From Myxococcales bacterium (GTDB taxonomy: Bacteria; Myxococcota_A; UBA9042): DNA of 50,298 nt. Where the stretch lies: contig SHZF01000029.1 of the NCBI GenBank assembly GCA_009692425.1, positions 1 to 50,298 on the forward strand, given 5' to 3'. Of the stretch, positions 32,422-39,427 are shown in pieces. How positions within the stretch are numbered: the first letter of the stretch is position 1; each line of letters opens with the position of its first letter. Both the position numbers and the translations under genes were made by a program. The notes under the pieces were generated by a model. It saw only the letters and a program-made list of their open reading frames with translations. It was not told the DNA's origin and did not search any database.

Positions 32422-32804
32422 GGCTCCTGCTCGATACAAACGTGTTCCTGTGGCTGGGGACCAACGACCCGAGGCTGTCGGCTGCCGCGCGTACCCATGT
32501 CGTTGCGCCGGACAACGAAGTGTGGCTGAGCGCCGCGTCGGCATGGGAAATCGCCATCAAGCACGGCCTCGGCAAGCTGCCGCTGCCCGCACCGGTTGAC
32601 GTATTTGTGCCCGAGGCGCGCACGGCGATGGGGATTCTGGAACTGCCCATCGACGAAGCATCCGCTTTGGCCGTCGCGCGCCTGCCTGCCATTCACCGCG
32701 ACCCGTTCGACCGGTTGCTGGTTGCCCAGGCGATCGTGCACGGGCTCACGCTCGTCACGGCAGATGAGGTGTTGCAGCGCTATCCGACGCGCTGGGTGTG
32801 GTAG
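32418..32804 (+). CDS. PIN-domain toxin (VapC-like)
   Basis: 128 residues starting at the GTG at 32418, which overlaps the antitoxin stop as GTGA; the start places the first catalytic Asp at the usual residue 5-6 (VRLLLDTNVFLWLG). The other acidic residues of the PIN nuclease are in VWLSAASAWEIAIKHGLGKL (Glu), HRDPFDRLLVAQA (Asp) and TLVTADEVLQRYP (Asp). PIN toxins cut RNA, commonly tRNA or rRNA; the target here is unknown. All catalytic positions are present, so the toxin should be active. Such pairs stabilise plasmids or chromosomal islands or respond to stress; no other mobile element is nearby. Confidence 0.92.
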   Translation: MRLLLDTNVFLWLGTNDPRLSAAARTHVVAPDNEVWLSAASAWEIAIKHGLGKLPLPAPVDVFVPEARTAMGILELPIDEASALAVARLPAIHRDPFDRLLVAQAIVHGLTLVTADEVLQRYPTRWVW

Positions 32805-32867
32805 CGGTTCGCCGCAGGGAGCAAGGTGGCGCGGCGCCCCCACGGGGACTTGCTACCCGGGGCATTC

Positions 32868-32895
32868 TGGACACCGCGCGAGGCTGAGCTACCCT
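32868..32895 (+). promoter_or_regulatory. Possible promoter of AMIN-like protein gene
   Basis: TGGACA (32868-32873, five of six to consensus) and TACCCT (32890-32895) are separated by 16 bases, upstream of the start at 32938. TACCCT also appears before the permease gene. Confidence 0.42.
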
Positions 32896-32937
32896 AGTCG
32901 AGGGATGCTGCGCCGAAAACGCGGCACCGAGGTCGTC

Positions 32938-33750
32938 ATGGTCAGTCCGTTCCGCAGCGGAAAGTGGGCAGTCGGCGGGTTGGTGCTGCTGGCGCTGGCG
33001 CGCGCTTCCGCAGCGCAGGCGGCAGCCGGTGGGACTCCGCCCGCGATCGAGGCCCCGGCGACTGGTTCCACGAAGGGAGCGCTGAAGACCTCGCCCCGAC
33101 CCGCGCCATCGGCGGCCGATGCCGGGCACAGCGACGCGAAAGCCGGCAAGGGCACAGGGCAAGATCGCGCAGAAAAGCCCGACAAGACCTCCAAGTCCGA
33201 CGCGCCGCCGCCCGACCTTCCCTTGACGCCGGTCGGTGAAGACGCGCTGCGGCTGGGCCCGTTTGCCGCGCCGCCGCGACCGTTCCCGTTTCCGCTGCTC
33301 GGCGATGACAAGGTTCGAGAGGTCTTCGTAGATCGGGCCGGCAACCTCTACAAGGAGCGCCCGTACGCGGGAGTGATTCCCGACTGGACCAGTGCGGCGC
33401 CACAAAACCAGGGCCAGCGCTGCAAGGTCGAGGTGCAACCGCTGACGTGGGTCGGCTTCCAGAACAGTGCCGACGGCAGCCGCGTGTTCGTCCAGGTCGA
33501 GAAGGATGCGTGCGGCTACGTGTACCGGCCCAACGACGCCCACATCGTGATCGACCTGCCGATGGTCACGGTGCCGAATGCGAACCTGAAGCGCGAAATC
33601 CTGACCGGCGCGTTCCCGACGGCGATCGAGCAGATCAAGACGGAGGAGGTGCCGGGCCGCGGCGCGCGTGTCGTGATCGTGCTCAAGGATCGCCGGCCCT
33701 ACCTGAGCGCGCAGTTGGGCCGCTTCCTGTTCGTCGACGTACCGCGCTAA
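32938..33750 (+). CDS. Secreted protein with AMIN-like domain
   Basis: 270 residues from the ATG at 32938 (GAGG five bases upstream); an in-frame ATG at 32905 has its purine run too close. A signal peptide (KWAVGGLVLLALARASAAQA) is followed by a Pro/Ala/Lys-rich linker (about 35-105). The C-terminal 150 residues form a beta-rich domain: FQNSADGSRVFVQVEKDA, AHIVIDLPMVTVPNANLKR, then ARVVIVLKDRRPYLSAQLG and RFLFVDV. The last two strands match the AMIN pattern (R-V-V-I-x-L ... y ... l-x-I-x-L) of amidase and secretin proteins that bind peptidoglycan or locate to the envelope. There is no amidase or secretin domain attached. The next gene starts 12 bases downstream. Confidence 0.72.
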   Translation: MVSPFRSGKWAVGGLVLLALARASAAQAAAGGTPPAIEAPATGSTKGALKTSPRPAPSAADAGHSDAKAGKGTGQDRAEKPDKTSKSDAPPPDLPLTPVGEDALRLGPFAAPPRPFPFPLLGDDKVREVFVDRAGNLYKERPYAGVIPDWTSAAPQNQGQRCKVEVQPLTWVGFQNSADGSRVFVQVEKDACGYVYRPNDAHIVIDLPMVTVPNANLKREILTGAFPTAIEQIKTEEVPGRGARVVIVLKDRRPYLSAQLGRFLFVDVPR

Positions 33751-33762
33751 GTCTACGCAAAT

Positions 33763-34782
33763 ATGGACGACACCCCTCGCAGCGACACGCCGGGTGGCAG
33801 CGGCCCGCGACCGCCGCGGCCGCTGGCCCCGCGCTATCCGGTGCGGCCGCCGCGCGGTGACGATCGGCTCCGGGTCCCATCCGAGCCGGCCATCGCCCCG
33901 TCTGAGCCCGCCGCGCCGCGTTCGGCCCGGGAAATGGCCCCGCGGTCGCTAGCGGAGCGTTCGGAGCGTGCGAGCCTCGGACGCCGCGTGGTGCTCGAAG
34001 AGGCGCGGGCCCAGCGCGAGCGACCGGCGCCGCCTGAACGCGGGGGTCAGTCCCGGGCTCCGGCGCCGGCGGGTCCGTCGATGGCCGAGCGCGCGTCCGA
34101 AGCCGTGCGGCGCCACCGCGATGTCGAGGCCCCTGCGACCGCCAGCATTGCCGCGACCGACGAGCACCTCGTTGCGTCGTCGGTGGCCGTGGCGCTCGTC
34201 AGCCGCAACCACGCCGGGCAGTTGACCGACGCCTTTGCGACCTGGCGTCGGCGCGTCGATGGCATCGACGTGCGGTGGTTCTTGCTCGACCTCGGTTCGA
34301 CGGATGCGAGCGCAGCGGAGGCCGAGGCGTGCCGGGCGCGGGTGTTGGTGCGCGAAGGCGGCCTGGTCGAGCCCATGGCAGCACTCGACCTGTTGTTGCG
34401 GTCGTGTGACGCCGACCTGGTCGTCGTGGCGGACGCCGGCGCGGTTCCGGGGGTGGCACTCGACGACGCGCTGGCCGCCGCCAAGAGGGGAGTCGCGGCC
34501 GTCGCCCTGCCGGCTGGCGCGCCGACGATCGTGGTGCTGCGACGCCAGGCGTGGCAGGCGCACGCATTCTCGACCGCAGACGGGCTGGCCGCGTGGGCGG
34601 CGGCGGCAGGCAGCGCCGACGGTGCGGCCGGCCCAAGCGGTGCGGGCTTGCAGAGGGTCGGTGTAGGTGGCGTACCCGTCCCAAACGGCTTCGTCGCTCG
34701 CGCGCTCGGCACGGTGGATCGCCGCAAGCGCACGCGGTTGCGCCGGTGGTTGGGGCAGGTCGCGCGACGCCTGCTCCCGTGA
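33763..34782 (+). CDS. Reduced GT-A (family 2-like) glycosyltransferase-like protein
   Basis: 339 residues. The first 130 are Pro/Arg/Ala-rich and disordered. From about 138 the sequence follows a GT2 start: SSVAVALVSRNHAGQLTDAF, then VRWFLLDLGSTDASAAEAE (compare VDDGSTD), VLVREGGLVEPMAALDLLL, and ADLVVVADAGAVPGVALDD in place of the DXD region. The usual acceptor-binding half of a GT2 enzyme is missing, and the canonical D-D-G-S is D-L-G-S. It may have lost activity or act as a binding module. The C-terminus is Arg-rich. It lies 12 bases after the AMIN-like gene and converges on the membrane partner of the ECF sigma factor. Confidence 0.6.
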   Translation: MDDTPRSDTPGGSGPRPPRPLAPRYPVRPPRGDDRLRVPSEPAIAPSEPAAPRSAREMAPRSLAERSERASLGRRVVLEEARAQRERPAPPERGGQSRAPAPAGPSMAERASEAVRRHRDVEAPATASIAATDEHLVASSVAVALVSRNHAGQLTDAFATWRRRVDGIDVRWFLLDLGSTDASAAEAEACRARVLVREGGLVEPMAALDLLLRSCDADLVVVADAGAVPGVALDDALAAAKRGVAAVALPAGAPTIVVLRRQAWQAHAFSTADGLAAWAAAAGSADGAAGPSGAGLQRVGVGGVPVPNGFVARALGTVDRRKRTRLRRWLGQVARRLLP

Positions 34783-34810
34783 ACCCGGTGCGAACTGAGG
34801 ATTTCGGGTA

Positions 34811-36424
34811 CTAGTCGAGGGCGCCCGCAGCCTTGTCTACCGGCATCTGCTCTTTGGGCACCGCACGGGCGGGCTGGACTGGCGGCGTCGAACCCGACGA
34901 CTTGGCGCCCGCCGCCTTCGTTTCGGCGGCCCGGTTGTCAGCGGCCTTGCGGCGCGCGACGTTCTGCGCCTCGAGCCGCAGCGCATCATATGCCCACTTT
35001 TCCGTCTTGACGTCGCCGGCACGGCGGGCGGCGGCGATGAGTTCCTTGAGCAGCTTCAAGCGCTCGTCGCCGTCGGTCTTCGCGGCCTTGGCCTTGAGAT
35101 CGGCGACCGCATCGGCTGCCAGCGTCTGGTTGCGGCGCTCCTCGTCGGCGAACGCGCGGTTGGCACGGTTCGCCGCATTGTCGTAGGCGACCTTGGCAGG
35201 CGGCGCGGGCTTCGCGGACTCCGACGCCGCCAGGGAATGGGCGGCCTGGGGCTCCGGGGCGCCCTTGGGCTCCGGGGGGCGCGCCGCACTGCGCGCCTGG
35301 TACTGGGCCTGGTTCTGCACCTGGTTTTGGGCGGGCTTGTCGTGGGCGAGTTCGTCCGCCGCTGGCGCCAGGTTGGCGAACGCGTCTTTTTTCGAGTCTT
35401 CCGGCTTGCGCGCTGCGGTCGATGGGAACGGCTGCTTGCCCCACGGGGCACCATCGGCCCGGTCGGCGGCAAGTGCCGCACCGGTCGCGGCGACGGGTGC
35501 GGGCGGAGCGGCGGCGACAGCCTGCAACGCCTTGGGAGCGACGTCCTTGGCGACCGTCTTGGAGTTGCCGTTGTCGTACTCGGCGTCGTCGGCAGATCGC
35601 TTCTGGGCGAGCGCAGCCTGCTGCGGGGCGAGCGCAGATTCCTGCTGGGCGAGCGCAGACCGATCTTCTGCCTCGGTTGCCTTGCCCAGCGTCGGAGCCG
35701 GTGCCGGTGCGGCCACGGTGCCAGGCACGTCGATCTGCGCCGTCCTGACGGGGCCGAGCGACGCCGGCTTGGCCTCAATCACGTGGCTCGGCCGGGCGCG
35801 CGCCGGGTCTGCCTGGGCCAGTTCGGGTGCTGGCACGGAAGCAGGGGGCGCCGGCTCGGGCCCACGGGCAACGGGATCGGCAGCACCAGCAACTGGAGCC
35901 GCAGCCGGGGCAATCCGATCGGCGCCAGAAGCGGCTGCGAGCGGGGGCGTCGCCGCAGCAACCGACTGCGGGGCCGACGCCATCGGCTGCAGCGCCGGCA
36001 AGCCCTCACCGACCCGCACGGCCTCGGGGTCGCGCGCCAGCCCGGCGTCTTCGGCACGGCGATCGGGGCGCACGGCCACAGCCACGGCGAACGCCGCCGC
36101 CGTCACCGCAGCCAGGGCAACACCGGGGCGCAGCAACCAGGCCGAGAACCGCTGCAAGGGGCTTGCTGGACGATGCGCCGACGCTGCCTCGATCGCCGCA
36201 GTCAGCACCACGGAGCGGACCGATGGCGCTACTGCGGGCAGCTCCAGCGCCGCCACACGTTGGTGCAAGCGCAGATAGGCCTCCACCTCGGCCTGGACGC
36301 TCGCCTCGAGCGTGCCGTCCGCCGCACCGCCGGCCGCGCGCCGTTCGTACGCGTCGATGACGGCTGCGTCGACGGGGTCGTCGTGCTGGCCGATTCCGTT
36401 GCCGTTGTGCGTGCGCTGTGCCAT
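34811..36424 (-). CDS. Low-complexity single-pass membrane protein, probable anti-sigma partner
   Basis: 537 residues from the ATG at 36424. Residues 1-90 are cytoplasmic and helical (VIDAYERRAAGGAADGTLEA, VQAEVEAYLRLHQRVAALEL), a single membrane helix spans about 95-118 (LLRPGVALAAVTAAAFAVAV), and about 400 residues outside are rich in Ala, Pro, Gln and Lys. They include near-repeats (ALAQQESALAPQQAALAQKR; QNQVQNQAQYQAR), with a helical end region (ERLKLLKELIAAARRAGDVK). The order ECF sigma then short-N-terminus/one-helix protein, 97 bases downstream on the same strand, is the usual sigma/anti-sigma layout. There is no zinc-finger HxxxCxxC motif, so this would be a non-ZAS type. Function is inferred from position and topology only. 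Confidence 0.65.
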   Translation of the reverse strand: MAQRTHNGNGIGQHDDPVDAAVIDAYERRAAGGAADGTLEASVQAEVEAYLRLHQRVAALELPAVAPSVRSVVLTAAIEAASAHRPASPLQRFSAWLLRPGVALAAVTAAAFAVAVAVRPDRRAEDAGLARDPEAVRVGEGLPALQPMASAPQSVAAATPPLAAASGADRIAPAAAPVAGAADPVARGPEPAPPASVPAPELAQADPARARPSHVIEAKPASLGPVRTAQIDVPGTVAAPAPAPTLGKATEAEDRSALAQQESALAPQQAALAQKRSADDAEYDNGNSKTVAKDVAPKALQAVAAAPPAPVAATGAALAADRADGAPWGKQPFPSTAARKPEDSKKDAFANLAPAADELAHDKPAQNQVQNQAQYQARSAARPPEPKGAPEPQAAHSLAASESAKPAPPAKVAYDNAANRANRAFADEERRNQTLAADAVADLKAKAAKTDGDERLKLLKELIAAARRAGDVKTEKWAYDALRLEAQNVARRKAADNRAAETKAAGAKSSGSTPPVQPARAVPKEQMPVDKAAGALD

Positions 36425-36521
36425 CTCCGCAGAATGTCCCGTTGGGGCTCCACGCCCCCGACTACCTTGGCAAGCTAAGCGTCGCGGCCTGCCCCCGCAA
36501 GCCAAACCGCGGCTTCTTGCG

Positions 36522-37121
36522 CTAGACGAAGTCCTTGAGCGCCTCGCGCAGGGACTTCAGGGCATACCTCATTCGGCTTTTCACCGTATTCTCGTTCGTC
36601 TTCGTTGCGTCGGCGATCTCCGCAAAACTCAGGTCCGACAGTTCGCGCAGCACGAAGACCTCGCGCTGCTCGTCGGGCAGTTGCTCGAGCGCGGCGTCGA
36701 ACGCGCCCCGGAACTGCTTGTCCGCGGTGTTGCGGCTCGCGTCCATGCCAGCCGCGTCGCTCGCCACGCGTTCGCCCAGCGTGGGGCCGTCGGCGTCGCC
36801 ACCCAGCGGGGCATCGAGCGAGGGGCCGCGCCGGAACTTGTCGCGCCGCGACGCATCGACGCACAGATTGCGCCCGATCGTGTAGAGCCACGTGCGGAAC
36901 TTGGATTGCCCTTTGAATCCAGACGCATTTCGCACCACCCGCAGGAAGGCGTCCTGCACCACGTCGTCGGGCCGTTGCGCCCCCTGCTGCAGCGCGAACG
37001 CTCGCAGCGGCCGTGCGTGGCGGTCGTAGAGCGTGCCCAGCGCCCTCGCGTCTCCCGCGAGGTAGCGATCCATCAGTTCCTCGTCGCTCGGAGCCTCGCC
37101 GATCAGCGCCAGGAGCCACAT
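36522..37121 (-). CDS. ECF-family RNA polymerase sigma factor
   Basis: 199 residues from the ATG at 37121 (AAGGA nine bases upstream); a much longer upstream reading frame is non-conserved. Region 2 runs DEELMDRYLAGDARALGTLY ... RPDDVVQDAFLRVVRN ... FRTWLYTIGRNLCVDASRR (about 12-90). Region 4 runs LEQLPDEQREVFVLRELSDL, then SFAEIADATKTNENTVKSRM (about 135-190), the helix-turn-helix for the minus-35. This is a group IV sigma factor that directs polymerase to a small regulon. The downstream membrane protein probably holds it inactive until an envelope signal. The divergent lipoprotein gene is an obvious target candidate, although its promoter looks sigma-70-like. Confidence 0.93.
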   Translation of the reverse strand: MWLLALIGEAPSDEELMDRYLAGDARALGTLYDRHARPLRAFALQQGAQRPDDVVQDAFLRVVRNASGFKGQSKFRTWLYTIGRNLCVDASRRDKFRRGPSLDAPLGGDADGPTLGERVASDAAGMDASRNTADKQFRGAFDAALEQLPDEQREVFVLRELSDLSFAEIADATKTNENTVKSRMRYALKSLREALKDFV

Positions 37122-37221
37122 GGGCGCGAGTCCTTCGACGCACGGGTCGCCGGCGCGATCTAGGGCCGGACGGCAGGGGGACGGGCAGGCTCCGCGCGAC
37201 GGCGAGGAGACAAGCGGCGCG

Positions 37222-37250
37222 AGCCTAGCAACGCACGTCGAGGGCGTCGA
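37222..37250 (-). promoter_or_regulatory. Possible promoter of the ECF sigma gene
   Basis: On the minus strand TCGACG (37250-37245) and TAGGCT (37227-37222) are 17 bases apart. They match the sigma-70 consensus at four and three positions. I saw no AAC...CGTC-type ECF autoregulatory promoter. Confidence 0.3.
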
Positions 37251-37258
37251 GATCAGGG

Positions 37259-37278
37259 ACGGTCGCCCACGGTCGCCC
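37259..37278. repeat. Tandem 10-bp direct repeat upstream of lipoprotein promoter
   Basis: ACGGTCGCCC occurs twice head to tail. The pair ends 16 bases before the TTGACG of the lipoprotein promoter, a typical activator-site position. It lies in the divergent region between the ECF sigma and lipoprotein genes. Confidence 0.5.
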
Positions 37279-37294
37279 GCAACCGATGCACGCC

Positions 37295-37324
37295 TTGACG
37301 CGGCGACCCTAGCGTCCCTACCTT
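37295..37324 (+). promoter_or_regulatory. Sigma-70-type promoter of second lipoprotein gene
   Basis: TTGACG (37295-37300) and TACCTT (37319-37324) are 18 bases apart. The stretch GCGTCCCTA-C-CTT just before and over the minus-10 is nearly identical to the promoter at 50189-50217. The TTG start codon at 37345 follows with AAGGGAG between. Confidence 0.5.
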
Positions 37325-37344
37325 GTCGTGCAAGGGAGACCGGA

Positions 37345-38049
37345 TTGAGACGAGGTTTATCACGATGGGGCGTTGCGTTGCTCGCGCAGGCCGCGCTGGC
37401 AGCCGGATGCACGCCGGCGCCGCCCGCCGACGCCACCGGCGATGCCAACTCGTGCGCCGCCGATGCGACCGCTGGGGCCCCCGACGCGGCGCCCTTGCCC
37501 GCCGGCGCATCGACAACGCAGTGGGTGCGGCTCGTGGTCGCGGACCGATCTGCAGAAGCCGACTGCGCCAAGACGGACGCGCCGGGCGTCGAACTCGACG
37601 CGATCGGGCTCTACCGTGGCGGGGTACTGGTCGGAGTGGCGGCTGTCGGCAGCGCCCGCCTCGTCGGTTCGCTCACGCCCACGTGCCCGAACAACGACTT
37701 CGCCAAGGCGGCGGCCATCGAAGGTGGCGTCGATGCCACGGGTTCGCGGGGATTCTTCGCGCTGAACGGCGGCGGCGTGGAGGTGGCCTTCGCCGGGTGC
37801 AGCGCGTGCACCACGCACATCGCCGACTGCGACGGCAAGGGCGCCCCCGTGATGCTCACGACTGGGGATGAACTCGACGTCTACGAGTTGGACCCGTGGT
37901 ACGTCAAGTACGGCCGCGCGACCGCAAAGACCTGCGTGTGTACAGCCGATGCGTTCGAGGTCAGGGTACGCCGTGCAGCCGGCAGCGACTTGGATGCCAA
38001 GGTGTTGGGCACGTTCACGGGGACGACGTCGCGCATCCGGGTGTGGTAG
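37345..38049 (+). CDS. Lipoprotein, paralogue of the 31257-32033 lipoprotein
   Basis: 234 residues from a TTG at 37345, chosen because AAGGGAG lies six bases upstream and the start opens a clean lipoprotein signal (LRRGLSRWGVALLAQAALAA then Gly-Cys). A short Asp/Ala linker follows. The folded domain repeats the motif order of the other lipoprotein: GVELDAIGLYRGGVLVGV, GFFALNGGGVEVAFAGC, CDGKGAPVMLTTGDELDVYE, the C-x-C pair (CVCTADAFEVRV) and LGTFTG. Conserved cysteines suggest the same disulfides. It is divergent from an ECF sigma gene and overlaps the end of the convergent methyltransferase gene by 35 bases. Function unknown; possibly a surface or sensor protein linked to the envelope-stress sigma system. 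Confidence 0.8.
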   Translation: MRRGLSRWGVALLAQAALAAGCTPAPPADATGDANSCAADATAGAPDAAPLPAGASTTQWVRLVVADRSAEADCAKTDAPGVELDAIGLYRGGVLVGVAAVGSARLVGSLTPTCPNNDFAKAAAIEGGVDATGSRGFFALNGGGVEVAFAGCSACTTHIADCDGKGAPVMLTTGDELDVYELDPWYVKYGRATAKTCVCTADAFEVRVRRAAGSDLDAKVLGTFTGTTSRIRVW

Positions 38050-39427
38050 GGGCGCCGACTCCCGGGTGTTCGAGGCGCACTACCACTTCGACGTGTACGG
38101 TCTGCGGCAGGCTGTCGATGCCGACCGCGCTGCGGATCAGGTAGCCCGCGGCGCGCAGCGTGCGCAGGTCGCGGCCCAGCGTGTCCAGCGCGCACGATAC
38201 GTACACGACATGGCGGGGCCGGCACTTCGCAGCCTGTTGGCACAGTTCGGCGGCGCCGGGTCGACCCGGGTCGAGCAACCACAATTCGTCGGCGCCAGGT
38301 GGCTGGGCGAGGCTGGCCGCATCGCCGCAGCGGGCGTCGATCGACGTTCCAAGAGGTGCGGCGGCTGCGACCAGGTGCCGGGAGCGCCGGACGGCTGCCG
38401 CGTCGGCCTCCACCGTGCACAGTTCGGCGACACGGCCGACGAGTACGGCCGTCAGGTTGCCCGAGCCCGCAAAAAACTCCTGGGCGCGTGGCAGCGGACC
38501 GAGTGCGGCGACGGCTTCGACGACGGCGGCTCGGATTGCGACGTTGCCGAGTTCGGTGGCTTGGCTGAACCCGGCGGCATCGACGCGGACGGGCAGTGTC
38601 GGCCCGGCGGGCGCCAGCGGGAGTACCGTCTCACCCAGCGTCACTTCTGCCAGGCCCGCGTGCAGCGACAGCCGGCCGCTGCGGAGCGCGACACCGCGCA
38701 GGCCGAGGCGTGCAGCCAGCGTTGCCGCGAAGCCGGGCGGCAGGGCCGCACCGTGGGCGCGTGGTGCCGCGTCGATTCGAACGACGACCCCTTCGGCTCC
38801 GGCGGTGGCGTGCACTTCGCCGCTATCGACGAAGGCATCCAGTTCCGGCGGCAGGCTCGCAAGCAAGCGGTCGAGTGCGGGCACCAGTACGAGGCACGCC
38901 GTGGTGGCCGCGAGGTGTTCACTGCCGCGCGCCAGGAACCCGGCAGCCAACCTTCCCGCTGTGCGCCGCAGGTGAAAGCGCACGCGCCGCCGGTACCCGA
39001 ACGGCGCCACCGCGATCCGCCAGTCGAGCGCCGGGTCGCCCGGCAAGAGCAGACGCTGGACCCACGCACGCTTCTGGTCCGACTGCACAGCGGCGTCGAT
39101 GTGCTGCAAGTCGCAGCCGCCGCAGCGGGCGAACACCGGGCACGGCGCCGCTACACGAGCTGATGAGGGCTCGAGCAGCGTGATCGCTTCGCCTCGCCGC
39201 GGCCCGCGCCCCGGCGCAAGCAAGCGCACACGCCAGCGCTCCCCCGGCACGCCACCGGAGACCAACACGACTTCGCCCGACGGCAGCCGCCCGAGACCGT
39301 CGCCGCGGCCACCCAGCGCGGTCAGCGTCACGTCGACGTCTGCGGCGGCGTGGTGGCCAACCGGCTGGGGACGCGTGTAGACTTTTCGACCGCCTCGCAC
39401 GCGCCGGGGTCCGAAGGGTGCCGCCAT
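38015..39427 (-). CDS. RlmD/TrmA-family 23S rRNA (uracil-5)-methyltransferase
   Basis: About 470 residues if the ATG at 39427 is used; a GTG at 39331, right at the TRAM domain (VTLTALGGRGDGLGRL), is a good alternative. The TRAM OB-fold is followed by CPVFARCGGCDLQHI, whose three cysteines plus one in ATTACLVLV supply the [4Fe-4S] cluster of RlmD-like enzymes. SAM-binding segments are AQEFFAGSGNLTAVLVG and ELCTVEADAAAVRRSRH. The end of the domain has LLDPGRPGA and HVVYVSCALDTLGRDLRTL, with the catalytic Cys in VSC. The enzyme makes 5-methyluridine in 23S rRNA; which position is unclear. Its 3' end overlaps the convergent lipoprotein gene. Confidence 0.88.
   Translation of the reverse strand: MAAPFGPRRVRGGRKVYTRPQPVGHHAAADVDVTLTALGGRGDGLGRLPSGEVVLVSGGVPGERWRVRLLAPGRGPRRGEAITLLEPSSARVAAPCPVFARCGGCDLQHIDAAVQSDQKRAWVQRLLLPGDPALDWRIAVAPFGYRRRVRFHLRRTAGRLAAGFLARGSEHLAATTACLVLVPALDRLLASLPPELDAFVDSGEVHATAGAEGVVVRIDAAPRAHGAALPPGFAATLAARLGLRGVALRSGRLSLHAGLAEVTLGETVLPLAPAGPTLPVRVDAAGFSQATELGNVAIRAAVVEAVAALGPLPRAQEFFAGSGNLTAVLVGRVAELCTVEADAAAVRRSRHLVAAAAPLGTSIDARCGDAASLAQPPGADELWLLDPGRPGAAELCQQAAKCRPRHVVYVSCALDTLGRDLRTLRAAGYLIRSAVGIDSLPQTVHVEVVVRLEHPGVGAPTTPGCATSSP

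Noticed and set aside
32167-32804. Toxin-antitoxin pair as part of a defence island
   Set aside because: No restriction, CRISPR, BREX, retron or other defence genes were recognised around it.
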